Shown: one piece after another, positions 46,300-55,804 of the stretch
Numbering within the stretch: position 1 is the stretch's first letter
Layout: each line of letters starts with the position of its first letter
NCBI RefSeq assembly: GCF_007671675.1
Contig: NZ_VCGW01000003.1
Coordinates: 248,001 to 312,000, forward strand
DNA: 64,000 bases
From: Marinobacter maritimus
GTDB taxonomy: Bacteria > Pseudomonadota > Gammaproteobacteria > Pseudomonadales > Oleiphilaceae
Direction: 5' to 3'
Notes under the pieces: generated by a model
Seen by the model: the letters and a program-made list of their open reading frames with translations, nothing else
Databases searched by the model: none
What the model was told of the DNA's origin: nothing
Program-made: the position numbers and the translations under genes

Positions 46300-47337
46300 A
46301 TGACGTTTAATCCCGGAAAAAAACTGTATATCTCCGACGTGACCCTGCGCGATGGAAGCCACGCCATCCGGCACCAGTATTCGATCAAGAACGTGCAGGA
46401 CATTGCCCGTGCTCTGGACGAGGCCAAAGTTGATAGCATTGAAGTGGCCCACGGTGACGGGCTTCAGGGATCCAGCTTCAACTATGGCTTCGGGGCCCAC
46501 ACCGATCTGGAGTGGATCGAAGCCGTGGCAGAAGTGGTCACCCACGCGAAAATCGCGACGTTGTTGTTGCCTGGCATTGGCACTGTTCACGATCTGGATG
46601 CTGCGTATAACGCTGGTGCGCGTGTTGTTCGGGTTGCCACACACTGTACAGAAGCAGATGTGTCACGGCAGCACATCGAACACGCCCGCAAGTTGGGTAT
46701 GGATACGGTTGGCTTTTTAATGATGAGCCATATGCAGACCCCACAGGGCTTGGCTGAGCAAGCCAAGTTAATGGAGGATTTTGGTGCTACCTGCCTGTAT
46801 GTCGTGGATTCTGGCGGGGCCATGGGCATGCACGACATTCGCGATCGCTTTCGCGCGCTGAAAGATGTGCTGAAGCCCGAAACGCACACCGGCATGCACG
46901 CACACCATAACCTCAGCCTGGGGGTGGCCAACTCCATTGTGGCCGTGGAAGAGGGCTGCGATCGTATTGATGCGAGCCTTGCCGGTATGGGCGCAGGAGC
47001 AGGTAACGCACCTCTGGAAGTGTTCGTTGCCGCCGCGGAGCGTATGGGCTGGGAGCATGGTACTGATCTTTACACGCTGATGGATGCGGCCGATGACATT
47101 GTGCGCCCGTTGCAGGATCGTCCGGTGCGGGTGGACCGCGAAACCCTGGCGTTGGGTTATGCCGGGGTGTACTCCAGCTTCCTGCGCCATGCCGAAGTGG
47201 CGGCGCTGAAGTATGGTCTGAAAGCTGTGGATATTCTGGTAGAGCTCGGCCGCCGCCGCATGGTAGGTGGTCAGGAAGACATGATTGTGGACGTGGCGCT
47301 GGACCTTCTGGCCGCCCAAAAGGAGCAAAACGCATGA
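46300..47337 (+). CDS. dmpG: 4-hydroxy-2-oxovalerate aldolase
   Basis: Splits 4-hydroxy-2-oxovalerate to pyruvate and acetaldehyde, 345 residues. A divalent-metal TIM barrel with the motif [10 protein letters not shown] at residues 13-22 (Arg17, Asp18 and His21) and the metal ligands in GMHAHHNLS near His200 and His202. The C-terminal extension contacts DmpF. Overlaps the dmpH start by four bases. Confidence 0.97.
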   Translation: MTFNPGKKLYISDVTLRDGSHAIRHQYSIKNVQDIARALDEAKVDSIEVAHGDGLQGSSFNYGFGAHTDLEWIEAVAEVVTHAKIATLLLPGIGTVHDLDAAYNAGARVVRVATHCTEADVSRQHIEHARKLGMDTVGFLMMSHMQTPQGLAEQAKLMEDFGATCLYVVDSGGAMGMHDIRDRFRALKDVLKPETHTGMHAHHNLSLGVANSIVAVEEGCDRIDASLAGMGAGAGNAPLEVFVAAAERMGWEHGTDLYTLMDAADDIVRPLQDRPVRVDRETLALGYAGVYSSFLRHAEVAALKYGLKAVDILVELGRRRMVGGQEDMIVDVALDLLAAQKEQNA

Positions 47338-48128
47338 GTAAGACATTGAGCCGCGAACAGGTTCTGGCCATGGCGGAACACGTCGAAAACGCCGAGTTGC
47401 AGGCTTACGATATTACCAAGGTCACCAATGACTACCCGGACATGACCTTTGAGGATGCCTACGACGTACAGTGGGAAATCCGCCGCCGCAAGGAAGGGCG
47501 TGGCAACAAAATTGTCGGCTTGAAAATGGGCCTGACCTCTTGGGCCAAGATGGCACAGATGGGTGTGGAAACCCCAATTTATGGATTCCTGGCGGACTAC
47601 TTTAGCGTGCCCGATGGTGGTGTGGTGAACACCAAGGAGCTGATCCATCCAAAAATCGAAGCCGAGATTGCCTTTGTCACCAAGGCTCCCCTGAAAGGTC
47701 CGGGTTGCCATATCGGTGATGTACTGGCGGCCACCGATTTTGTGATTCCGGCGGTAGAGGTGATCGACTCCCGCTATAAGGACTTCAAGTTTGATCTGGT
47801 GAGCGTGGTGGCTGATAACGCTTCGTCCACCCGGTTTATTACCGGTGGCCAGATGGCCGACGTGGCGGAGTTGGATCTGAAGACGCTGGGTGTGGTGGTC
47901 GAGAAAAACGGTGAAGTGGTTGATGTCGGTGCCGGCGCATCGGTATTGGGTCATCCGGCGTCCAGCGTGGCGATGCTGGCGAACCTGTTGGCCGAGCGGG
48001 GCGAACATATCCCGGCGGGCACCTTCATCATGACGGGCGGCATTACCGCCGCCATCTCGGTAGAGCCCGGTGACAACATCACTGTGCGTTATCAGGGCCT
48101 GGGTACAGTGTCTGCCCGCTTCGAGTAA
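47334..48128 (+). CDS. dmpH: 4-oxalocrotonate decarboxylase
   Basis: Decarboxylase of 264 residues that turns 2-oxo-3-hexenedioate into 2-hydroxypentadienoate. It belongs to the same family as DmpE, with which it forms a complex in Pseudomonas; segments [16 protein letters not shown] and [16 protein letters not shown] mark the metal-binding core. It overlaps dmpG (ATGA). Confidence 0.95.
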   Translation: MSKTLSREQVLAMAEHVENAELQAYDITKVTNDYPDMTFEDAYDVQWEIRRRKEGRGNKIVGLKMGLTSWAKMAQMGVETPIYGFLADYFSVPDGGVVNTKELIHPKIEAEIAFVTKAPLKGPGCHIGDVLAATDFVIPAVEVIDSRYKDFKFDLVSVVADNASSTRFITGGQMADVAELDLKTLGVVVEKNGEVVDVGAGASVLGHPASSVAMLANLLAERGEHIPAGTFIMTGGITAAISVEPGDNITVRYQGLGTVSARFE

Positions 48129-48137
48129 GGAGGGTGT

Positions 48138-48329
48138 ATGCCGATTGCCCAGTTGTATGTCATTGAAGGCAGGACGGACGAGCAGAAAGAAACTCTGATC
48201 CGGGAAGTGAGTGAAGCCATGGCTCGCTCTCTGGACGCACCTATCGAACGTATCCGGGTGATGATTACCGAGATGCCGAAACAGCACTTCGGGATAGCCG
48301 GCCAGTCGGCGAAAAAGATGGGGCGTTAG
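48138..48329 (+). CDS. dmpI: 4-oxalocrotonate tautomerase
   Basis: Hexameric tautomerase of 63 residues converting 2-hydroxymuconate to 2-oxo-3-hexenedioate. The mature protein starts with Pro1 after methionine removal (MPIAQLYV), the catalytic base, and Arg residues near positions 11 and 39 are conserved. Last gene of the pathway. The next 150 bp to the following gene hold no clear terminator; a weak GGGC/GCCC hairpin without T run is seen near 48355. Confidence 0.95.
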   Translation: MPIAQLYVIEGRTDEQKETLIREVSEAMARSLDAPIERIRVMITEMPKQHFGIAGQSAKKMGR

Positions 48330-48480
48330 CCGACAAGGTGTTGGCACATGGACGGGCTACAGCCCCCTGCGTCAGAAGGAGATAGCCGGTATTACGTCAG
48401 TGGGATTGCGCAGGTCTTGCTGGTATTTAATCATCTTAAACCGGATGATTGAAGAAATTGCATAAAGAGGCCTGTATACC

Positions 48481-49425
48481 ATGCTCAGCATACTCATGAT
48501 CGGCGCAGGGGGTATTGGCGGCTATTACGGTGCGCGGCTGGCTGAGGCGGGCCACCGGGTTGTTCTTACGGCTCGTGGCGCGCACCTCACTGCCCTGCAG
48601 ACAAAGGGCCTAGAGGTTCACTATGAAGGGCGGCTGATAAAATGCCACATCCCGGCCGTTGATCATGCTGCACTGATAAAAAACTACCAGCCCTGCGATT
48701 TCGATGTCATTGCCATTGCTCTCAAATCCACCGCGACAGAAGCGGTGCTGGATGAGCTTGGCCCCTGGCTGGCGCAAAGTGATGTGCCGGTTTTGTCGTT
48801 GCAAAATGGTGTGGACAACGAGCCCATGATCGCGCAGGTGCTTGGCGAAAGCCGTGTTCTGGGCGGGTTAGCGGTTCGCATCGGTGGCCATATCGTTGAG
48901 CCAGGTGTGGTTGAGGCAGAAGGTGTTGCCCAGATTGTTATGGGTGAGTGGCCCTGTGTTCCGGATGAGCAGCACGCCCGTCGCCCGCTTCTGGAAATCC
49001 TGCAAAACGCTTTTGAGCAGGCTGGCATTCCTACGACGGTTTCAGATGATATTCGCTACGAGCTCTGGCGCAAGTTGGTGATCAACAACGGCGTCAACCC
49101 GATTTCTGCCCTCACTGGGCTGGACACGCAGAGCCTGACCCGACACCCGCAATTCAGCCGGATTGTGTATGGCATGATGGCGGAGACAGCCGCCGCGGCA
49201 AAGGCTGACGGCCTGGAGCTTGGCAAGGCGGATGTCGACGAGATGTTCGGGCTGATCAGCAGCTTTAATGCGATCAAAACATCGATGCTGGTTGATAAGG
49301 AAAAAGGCCGCCCCCTGGAATTGGACAGTATTGCAGGGGCGGTGCTTCGTCGTTCCAGAGAGCTTGGTATCGATGCACCTTACACCGCTACTGTGAATGC
49401 TCTTCTTGAACATGGCCTGGGCTAG
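48481..49425 (+). CDS. 2-dehydropantoate 2-reductase-like protein
   Basis: NADPH-dependent reductase of the ApbA/PanE family, 314 residues, normally reducing ketopantoate to pantoate in coenzyme A synthesis. The dinucleotide motif MIGAGGIGGYYGARLA begins at residue 6; KLVINNGVNPISALTG carries the active-site lysine. It lies after the phenol operon on the same strand but 150 bp away. The stop codon overlaps the stop of the convergent OmpA-domain gene by four bases in a CTAG. Some family members act on other 2-oxo acids, so panE is not certain. Confidence 0.85.
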   Translation: MLSILMIGAGGIGGYYGARLAEAGHRVVLTARGAHLTALQTKGLEVHYEGRLIKCHIPAVDHAALIKNYQPCDFDVIAIALKSTATEAVLDELGPWLAQSDVPVLSLQNGVDNEPMIAQVLGESRVLGGLAVRIGGHIVEPGVVEAEGVAQIVMGEWPCVPDEQHARRPLLEILQNAFEQAGIPTTVSDDIRYELWRKLVINNGVNPISALTGLDTQSLTRHPQFSRIVYGMMAETAAAAKADGLELGKADVDEMFGLISSFNAIKTSMLVDKEKGRPLELDSIAGAVLRRSRELGIDAPYTATVNALLEHGLG

Positions 49426-50468
49426 CGGTCCGTCAGCTTGATTTCGATACGCCGGTTTTTCTGCAGTGCCTCGGGTGTTGTGCCCTCTGCAACGGGAAAG
49501 AACTCGCCAAATCCTGCAGCGACCATCCGGTTTTGTGGCACGTTCTGGTTCGCAAGATAGCGGACTACTGCTACCGCCCGGGCGGTTGATAGTTCCCAGT
49601 TGGAAGGGAACTGGGGGGTGTTGATCGGGATCAGGTCGGTATGGCCGTCAATGCGCAGAATCCAGTCCAGGTCGTCGGGGATTGTTTTAACGACATCGAG
49701 CAACACGCCGGCCAGCTTGTCGAGCTCGCGCTTGCCTGCGTCGCCCAACTGGGCTGAGCCGGAGGCGAACAGCAGTTCGGATGGCAGCAGGAAGCGGTCG
49801 CCGACAATGCGGATATTTTCATTGGCGGCCAGAATGTTCCGCAACCGTGAGAAAAATTCGGACTGATACTGCTCCAGTTGGTTGATGCGCTCTGCCAGCA
49901 GTGTGTTGAGGCGTCGGCTGACATTTTCCAGTTCGTCTTCCTTGTCGACGGTCATCTCTTTTTGCAGTTTCAGCGCAGCGGTTATCTGTCGCAGTTGGTT
50001 CTGGAGTGATGCAATCTGATTGGAAAGCCGCAGGATCATGTTCTGCTGGCTGGCAGAAAGCTCGTCCTTGTCATCCAGCTCCTGGTTCATGTTCGCGAGT
50101 CTTTCAGTCCGCGCTTCGGCGTCGGCGGTTAGTTGCATCAACTGGTTGCGGGAGGCATTCAGCCGATCCTGCAGGTCTTCGTTCTGGGCCAGGCTGTCGC
50201 TGAAGTTGCTCTGAACGGTGAGCATTTGTTGCTCCAGAGCTTCTGTTTTGCTCTGTTCCAGCCCCAATAACTGAGATATCTCATTCAGTCGCTGGTTTAA
50301 TCGAGCCAGCTCAGAGTTGCGGTCAGACAGCGTCTGAGACAGAAAAAGCTGGCTGACCACGTAAATCAGCAGCATGAAAATCACCAGCATGAGCAGGGCG
50401 GAGAGCGCGTCTACGTACCCCGGCCAGACGTTGGTGGTGCTTCGGCTCCGGCGTCTGGATCCGATCAT
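49422..50468 (-). CDS. OmpA/MotB-domain membrane protein with coiled coil
   Basis: Inner-membrane-anchored protein of 348 residues: a short arginine-rich cytoplasmic N-terminus, one helix (ALSALLMLVIFMLLIYVV, about 22-40), a long coiled coil (about 50-200), then an OmpA-like peptidoglycan-binding domain (IDGHTDLIPI, NRRIEIKLTDR). The start overlaps the preceding gene by ATGA. The pair resembles MotB/MotA or TolR/TolQ-type ion-driven motors, but the long coiled coil is not a flagellar feature. Function unknown. Confidence 0.85.
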   Translation of the reverse strand: MIGSRRRSRSTTNVWPGYVDALSALLMLVIFMLLIYVVSQLFLSQTLSDRNSELARLNQRLNEISQLLGLEQSKTEALEQQMLTVQSNFSDSLAQNEDLQDRLNASRNQLMQLTADAEARTERLANMNQELDDKDELSASQQNMILRLSNQIASLQNQLRQITAALKLQKEMTVDKEDELENVSRRLNTLLAERINQLEQYQSEFFSRLRNILAANENIRIVGDRFLLPSELLFASGSAQLGDAGKRELDKLAGVLLDVVKTIPDDLDWILRIDGHTDLIPINTPQFPSNWELSTARAVAVVRYLANQNVPQNRMVAAGFGEFFPVAEGTTPEALQKNRRIEIKLTDR

Positions 50469-51193
50469 GGCTGGTGTTCATTGCTGGTAAATGGGTCCAA
50501 CAAGTTGGTCACGCCGGTCAGCCATTCTTCCAGCCCATCGTAGAAACGGTTCTGGGCATGGCCGGCCTGGATATCAAGAAAGCCCAGAATCAGTGAGCCA
50601 CCAAGGCCGAGCAGTGACGAACTGAATGCCGTCCCCATGCCCTGCAAGGGCGTCAGCAACCCCGTCTGAAGATCCGCAAATACCTTGCCGAAGTCGCCCT
50701 GGCCCATATCCAGGTTGGTAATGACCTCGCCAACGGCATTGATGGTGCCCAACAACCCCCAGAAGGTGCCGAGAAGGCCAAGAAAAACCAATAGATTGAT
50801 AAAGTAGCGTGTGATTTCACGCTGCTCGTCCATCCGGGAGTGAATGCCATCCAGAACCGTTCGGAGGGACATGGTCGAGAGCGTGAAACGGTCACGCTTC
50901 GACTCTTCACCCAGCTGCCGGGCCAGTGGCTTGAGCAAGCGGGGTTCTTCCAACACTGACAGGCCTGAATGGCCGGTGCGGAACTGGGCAATCCAGCGCA
51001 GCTCAGGGAACAACACGAATACCTGGCGATAGGTGAGGCCGATGCCGACAATCAGAACGCCAACAATTAACAGGTTGAAGACCCAGTTCGCCATAAATGC
51101 GGTGGCCAAGGGCTTGTGGACCAACACGCCGACGACAACAACAACCGCCAGAAAAAAGGTCATCCAGAAAAGGGTGTGTTTTGGATTACTCAT
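50465..51193 (-). CDS. MotA/TolQ/ExbB-like membrane protein
   Basis: Inner-membrane protein of 242 residues with two N-terminal helices (about 8-55), a cytoplasmic loop and two more helices (about 128-165 and 190-210). The segment YFINLLVFLGLLGTFWGLLGTI and the later GMGTAFSSSLLGLGGSLILGF match the MotA/ExbB pore helices. With the OmpA-domain partner it should form an ion-driven envelope complex anchored in the wall. No flagellar or Tol/Ton genes adjoin it, so its target is unknown. Confidence 0.85.
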   Translation of the reverse strand: MSNPKHTLFWMTFFLAVVVVVGVLVHKPLATAFMANWVFNLLIVGVLIVGIGLTYRQVFVLFPELRWIAQFRTGHSGLSVLEEPRLLKPLARQLGEESKRDRFTLSTMSLRTVLDGIHSRMDEQREITRYFINLLVFLGLLGTFWGLLGTINAVGEVITNLDMGQGDFGKVFADLQTGLLTPLQGMGTAFSSSLLGLGGSLILGFLDIQAGHAQNRFYDGLEEWLTGVTNLLDPFTSNEHQP

Positions 51194-51333
51194 GAAAAAA
51201 GCCAGCCTTTTGAGATGTTCTTCAAAACGTTAGCACAGACTGGCGGAACTTGGGGCTTAATTGGCGGAAGAATATATGACAGAGCGTTCCCCGGCGGGAC
51301 AAACCGCCGCGCCGGGGGTTATTCATCCAGATT

Positions 51334-52017
51334 TCAGCCTTGCTGCAGCGCCTGAACCATCGCTTTGGCCGCGCCTTCGGATGAGGCCGGGTTTTGACCA
51401 GTAATCAGCTTGCCATCCACAACAATGTGTGGAGCCCAGTCGTCACCCTTGGAGTAGGTTGCGGTATTTTCCTTCAGCATGTCTTCGAGCAGAAAAGGTA
51501 CGATTGATGCGAGACCAACTGCTTCCTCTTCGCTGTTGCTGAAGCCGGTGACTTGGCGACCACCAACCAGGTTCTGCCCCGGTTTGATCTCGACATTTTT
51601 AAAAACAGCGGGTGCGTGGCAGACGGCGCCGATAACTTTGCCTTGCTCGTAAGCGGCTTTGATCAGAGCGACAGATTTTTCATCGTTCACCAAGTCCCAC
51701 ATAGGGCCATGGCCACCCGGGTAGAAGACCGCATCAAACCCGTTCATATCGACATCGCTGAGTTTTTTCGTGCTGGCGAGCGATTCTTTGGCGTGTGCAT
51801 CCTCCTGAAAACGGCGGGTAGTGTCTGTGAGCGCTTCGTCGGCTTCGCTGTTGGGGTCAACTGGTGGCTTGCCGCCTTTAGGTGATGCGATGGTGATATT
51901 TGCACCTGCGTCGCGGAATACATAATAGGGCGCAGTGAATTCTTCCAGCCAAAAGCCGGTTTTATGGCCAGTGTCGCCCATCTGGTCGTGGGAAGTCAGA
52001 ACCATGAGAATGTTCAT
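51334..52017 (-). CDS. DJ-1/PfpI-family class I glutamine amidotransferase-like protein
   Basis: Cytoplasmic protein of 227 residues with the DJ-1/Hsp31 fold. The nucleophile is Cys133 in GAVCHAPAVF, with Glu26 in FWLEEFTAP, as in glyoxalase III/Hsp31-like proteins. Such proteins detoxify methylglyoxal or protect against protein glycation. The ATG at 52017 is chosen because AAGGAC lies nine bases upstream; a longer frame starting at 52170 has an atypical N-terminus. Single gene; divergent from the solute-binding gene. Confidence 0.9.
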   Translation of the reverse strand: MNILMVLTSHDQMGDTGHKTGFWLEEFTAPYYVFRDAGANITIASPKGGKPPVDPNSEADEALTDTTRRFQEDAHAKESLASTKKLSDVDMNGFDAVFYPGGHGPMWDLVNDEKSVALIKAAYEQGKVIGAVCHAPAVFKNVEIKPGQNLVGGRQVTGFSNSEEEAVGLASIVPFLLEDMLKENTATYSKGDDWAPHIVVDGKLITGQNPASSEGAAKAMVQALQQG

Positions 52018-52234
52018 AGTGCGCGTCCTTTTCGTTGAGTAGTAAAAGTCACCTGTTTTACCAGACTTGTTACCTTCTCTGGTGCTGCTAATCCGATAAT
52101 TCAACCATTGGAATATGCGTCTGTTTACGTAACCGAAGCGGTCACAGATCTGAGAGCGTCTATACTGCATACAGGTTGCTTTCGATAGATTGATTAGAGA
52201 GGGCGAGGGAATGCTTGTTGAGAGGTGATAAATA

Positions 52235-52987
52235 ATGCGAGCACTGACTGCCGTCTTGCTGGTGGCGATGTCTCTTGCCGTGAGTGCTCAGCAAGGCACC
52301 GAAACCGTTCGTGCCCTCACAGTTACGGTGGGCGCCAATCATGCTCCGCCTTATCGAATTATTGAAGGCGGGCCACCCTCAGGCCTCTACGTAGAAATTT
52401 TCAAGGAAATCACGGATCGGCTGGGCTGGAACACCCATTATCGTGAAGCTCCTTTCCGGCGGGTCCTGAAATTGATTCAGCAGGGCGAGGTAGATGTCAT
52501 GCTTGGCGCCCTGAAGACGTCGGAGAGAGATGAACTGATGGCGTTTGTTGCGCCGGCCTTTCCGCCGGAGCGCAGACTGTTTTTGTATCATAACGACGCC
52601 AACCGTATTGAACGTTATGCGGATCTTTACGGGAAAACCATTGGGGTACTGGAGGGTTCCAGTTACTTCACGCGGTTTGATAACGATGAGCAGCTGCGTA
52701 AAGAAGCCGCCCCGCGGTATGAAAACCTGGTGCTTATGATGGAAAAAGGCAGGGTGGATGTTGTTGTTGCCCCGGAACTTATAGGGATGTATTCGGTTCG
52801 TGAGCTTGGCCTGCCGGTCAACGTGTCTCCATTTTACATGCCCGGTGAGCGTTCCTGGATCGCAGTTGCCAAAACGTCGCCGGTGCTGGAATATTCAGAC
52901 GACATACGCGCTGCGCTCAAGCTGATAGAATCTGAGGGTATATACGAAGATCTGATAGTGAAGTATATGGATCAGTACGCCCGATGA
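52235..52987 (+). CDS. Family 3 extracellular solute-binding protein
   Basis: Periplasmic protein of 250 residues with a signal peptide (cleavage near AVSAQQ, residue 18-19) and the bacterial extracellular solute-binding family 3 fold, seen in APPYRIIEGGPPSGLYVEIFKEITDRLGW and VDVMLGALKTSERDE as split segments. No permease or ATPase is linked, so it could act with a sensor or be an orphan binding protein. It lies 71 bp upstream of a second similar gene. Confidence 0.85.
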   Translation: MRALTAVLLVAMSLAVSAQQGTETVRALTVTVGANHAPPYRIIEGGPPSGLYVEIFKEITDRLGWNTHYREAPFRRVLKLIQQGEVDVMLGALKTSERDELMAFVAPAFPPERRLFLYHNDANRIERYADLYGKTIGVLEGSSYFTRFDNDEQLRKEAAPRYENLVLMMEKGRVDVVVAPELIGMYSVRELGLPVNVSPFYMPGERSWIAVAKTSPVLEYSDDIRAALKLIESEGIYEDLIVKYMDQYAR

Positions 52988-53057
52988 ACCCGCAAGGTAG
53001 TCCGGTCCTTTTAGCTTACTTGGCCGAAATACACGCTTCTCCGTTCCGGGAACCAGG

Positions 53058-53894
53058 ATGATCGCTCGTTTTTCAGCTTTCAGGAAAACACGGTATATGA
53101 CTGTCAGCTTGCTCGCCCCTTTGCTGATAGTCGTTATTGTGTTCTGTAGATCCGGAGTGGCGGAGCCTCTGTGTAAAACACTCACGGTGAGCGGCAATCC
53201 GGAGTACCCGCCACTGCTATGGGAGGCTCCTGGAAATTCGGGGCAGCTTACGGGTGCTGCAACGGCTTTGCTGCAGGAAATTCTTGAAACTATGGGTGTG
53301 GAGCTCCAGGTTCGGAATCTCGGCTCTTGGGCACGCGTCCAGCGCCTGGCAAGGGTGGGTGAGCTTGATATGATTGCCGGTGCTTTCATCACATCAGAGC
53401 GTATCCGGTATATGGATTATCTGTTGCCGCCTTTTATCCATCTTCCGACCGCCGTCTGGGTGCCCAAAGATCGGGTGTTTGAGTATCGACACTGGCCCGA
53501 TCTGGTTGGAAAACAGGGAGGCACGCTAATCAACAACAGTTTTGGGCAAGGCTTTGATCGCTATGCGGCAAAAAATCTGGAGATTATGGGGGTCAGAACT
53601 ATTGAACAATCGTTTGAGATGGCCTTGGCCGGGCGAGTGGATTACGTTTTGTATGAGCGCTTGCAGGGTCAGGTAAAACTCCAGCGTATTGGGCTGGCAG
53701 AAGAATTTTTATCTCTGGACGTGCCCGTCAGCAACGAAGGGCTTTTCTTCACGTTTTTCAAGAACTCGCCATGCAACACGTTTGAATTCCGTGAGCGCAT
53801 TGCAGATCTCCTGTATATACTGACTCTTTCAGGGCGCATGGATGAAATTATCAGTGAATACACGACCCGCTACATGTTCTCGCAGCCTCAGTAG
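53058..53894 (+). CDS. Family 3 extracellular solute-binding protein (second copy)
   Basis: Secreted protein of 278 residues with an N-terminal hydrophobic signal (LLAPLLIVVIVF) and the family 3 solute-binding fold (LDMIAGAFITSERIRYMDYLLPPF). Similarity to the preceding gene is partial, not a recent duplicate. Like it, no ABC permease is linked. The start could also be ATG 53097, which has a better spaced AGGA. Confidence 0.83.
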   Translation: MIARFSAFRKTRYMTVSLLAPLLIVVIVFCRSGVAEPLCKTLTVSGNPEYPPLLWEAPGNSGQLTGAATALLQEILETMGVELQVRNLGSWARVQRLARVGELDMIAGAFITSERIRYMDYLLPPFIHLPTAVWVPKDRVFEYRHWPDLVGKQGGTLINNSFGQGFDRYAAKNLEIMGVRTIEQSFEMALAGRVDYVLYERLQGQVKLQRIGLAEEFLSLDVPVSNEGLFFTFFKNSPCNTFEFRERIADLLYILTLSGRMDEIISEYTTRYMFSQPQ

Positions 53895-53938
53895 CTGTTG
53901 GGAGCTTTTTTTAAACCCGTCAGAGAGTTCTTGTCAGC

Positions 53939-54364
53939 ATGGCAATCTGGACCCGCAAACCGGACCTTGAGTACCTCGCTAAGGCCAGCGCTAACACTGC
54001 AGTCAGCCACATGGGTATTGAGTACACCGAGATTGGTGATGATTACGTGACAGGCCGCATACCGGTCGATGAGCGCACGGTTCAGCCGTTCGGCATCCTT
54101 CATGGCGGGGCATCGGTAGTGCTGGCCGAGACGTTAGGCAGCATGGCCGCCAACTGTTGCCTGAAAGATCCGAATACCGTTGCTGTGGGGCTCGAAATCA
54201 ACGCCAACCACATTCGCCCTGCCACCCAAGGCTGGGTTTATGGAACGGCCAGGCCCATCCATATTGGCAGTGCGACTCAGGTGTGGGAAATCCGCATGGA
54301 AAATGAGGAAGGCAAAACGACCTGTATCTCCCGCCTGACGATGGCGGTGACACGACGGCCTTAG
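53939..54364 (+). CDS. Hotdog-fold thioesterase (PaaI/EntH-like)
   Basis: Acyl-CoA thioesterase-like protein of 141 residues. It shows FGILHGGASVVLAETLGSMAAN (the HGG...E active-site pattern) and ends GKTTCISRLTMAVTRR, typical of the YbdB/EntH/PaaI group with 4HBT fold. Substrate cannot be told. It stands alone, 45 bp after the solute-binding gene. Confidence 0.9.
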   Translation: MAIWTRKPDLEYLAKASANTAVSHMGIEYTEIGDDYVTGRIPVDERTVQPFGILHGGASVVLAETLGSMAANCCLKDPNTVAVGLEINANHIRPATQGWVYGTARPIHIGSATQVWEIRMENEEGKTTCISRLTMAVTRRP

Positions 54365-54423
54365 GCGCTATAGGCAGTCATTTGCGTCAGTTAGTCGGGA
54401 CTACTTGTATAGTATAGCAACGA

Positions 54424-54804
54424 TTAGTCGAACGATGGCAGCTCCGGCTTGGCAATAGGTTTGCCGGCTTCCTGCCAGGCATCAAACCCGCCCTCAATCG
54501 ATTGTACATACAGGTAACCCATGTCCTGCAAAGCCTTGGCGCTTAATGCTGCTCTGCCCGAGTTTTTGCAGTAAACCACAATTTTCATGTCCCGGTTGGC
54601 CAACTCAGGATCATTGCTGAACTTGAATTCCAGCAGGCCCCGGGAAATGTTGGTGGCTTGGGGGATGTGGCTCTGCCGGTATTCGTCTCCGTCACGAACG
54701 TCTAACAACAGATCCGCAGCCTGAATAGCCTCGTTGGCTTCGTTCAGGGAGATTTCCTCTATATGCTGTTTGGCTTCGGCGACAAAATCGTGAGCTGTTT
54801 TCAT
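54424..54804 (-). CDS. Rhodanese-domain protein
   Basis: Single rhodanese domain of 126 residues. The active-site cysteine is Cys79 in VVYCKNSGRAA, followed by the helix SAKALQDMGY; the N-terminal LLLDVRDGDEYRQSHIPQA is typical. It may transfer sulfur or detoxify thiols; no partner gene is near. It is transcribed convergently with the thioesterase gene. Confidence 0.92.
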   Translation of the reverse strand: MKTAHDFVAEAKQHIEEISLNEANEAIQAADLLLDVRDGDEYRQSHIPQATNISRGLLEFKFSNDPELANRDMKIVVYCKNSGRAALSAKALQDMGYLYVQSIEGGFDAWQEAGKPIAKPELPSFD

Positions 54805-54916
54805 GGCGGACTCTCCGTGCGATGAGTGTGTCGTCAGGTTAAGTCATATTGCCCGAGCGCGTCACCTGCCAGGTGTGTTAAATTCGGTGCCACGATGCCA
54901 TGAGGAAGCTATTTTT

Positions 54917-55804
54917 ATGGGTGCGCAGGAAGCCCGCAAAGGCGTCTTTTACGGCCTGTTCGCCTACACCATGTGGGGTTGCTTCCCGCTGTACTTCGCA
55001 TTATTTGAAGGTGTGCCCGCCTAGGAGATAGTCGCCCATCGGGTAGTCTGGTCCTGCGTTTTACTCGCCGTTTTTGTGACGTCCATGAAGCGCTGGCAGC
55101 CAGTGAGAGCAGCGTTGGCTCAGCCGAAAAAGCTCGGGTTTGTTCTCGGTTGTGCTGTGCTTATTGCTGTGAACTGGGGCGTGTACATTTATGCTGTTGA
55201 AACCCGGCAGGTGCTACAAGCCAGTCTTGGCTACTTCTTGACGCCCCTGGTGAACGTTGGGCTGGGCATGCTGGTGCTCAAGGAGAGTATTTCCCGATTA
55301 CAGGTTGTGGCGGTAGCCCTGGCGACCATCGCGATTCTTTATCAGCTGCTTCTGCTTGGTGTCGTCCCTCGGATAACGCTGGCTCTTGCGTTCAGTTTCG
55401 GAACCTACGGATTACTCCGCAAGCAGGTTGCTCTTGACGGGCTCTCTGGCCTCTTCGTGGAAACGCTGCTTTTGTTGCCAGTGGCCATCCTGGCGCTATC
55501 GATTCTGAAATACGCCGGAGCTTCTCACTTCTCGGAGGATACGCGGACCATGTTTTTGCTGTTTTCGAGCGGGGCAGTGACGGCGATTCCTCTGCTGGCC
55601 TTTGCCGGGGCAGCTCGCAGGTTGCGCCTGTCGACGGTCGGGTTTCTCATGTATATAAATCCCACTATCCAGTTCCTGATCGCGTTAGTGGTGTTCAGTG
55701 AACCGCTCAGTACAGAAAAACTGACGAGTTTTATCATGATATGGACAGCATTGGGGATCTATTCCTGGTCGGCCTGGGCCGGGCGATCCAGGTCATTACC
55801 TTGA
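54917..55804 (+). pseudogene. rarD: rarD-like EamA transporter, interrupted by an amber codon
   Basis: Ten-helix EamA-type permease of the RarD group, 295 codons, closest to protein RarD from Pseudomonas and E. coli. The frame runs unbroken except for a TAG at 55022-55024 after the first 35 residues (FALFEGVPA, then TAG, EIVAHRVVW). The codon falls at a position where a tryptophan (TGG) would change to TAG by one base. Start ATG 54917 has GAGGAAG ten bases upstream. Downstream DUF3565 gene overlaps the stop. Either a real pseudogene or a sequencing error; if real, only a 35-residue peptide is made. Confidence 0.82.

Noticed and set aside
47271..48347. Open frame of 358 codons opposite dmpH and dmpI
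   Set aside because: Spans three real genes on the other strand and has no homology signal.
48341..48452. TTGGCAC sequence and a 34-codon open frame after dmpI
   Set aside because: The TGGCAC has no TTGC at the right distance, so it is not a sigma-54 promoter; the small frame has no ribosome site or family resemblance.
49422..51193. Possible Zorya-type defence motor (ZorA/ZorB)
   Set aside because: The MotA-like protein is only 242 residues without the long tail of ZorA, and no ZorC, ZorD or ZorE genes adjoin it.
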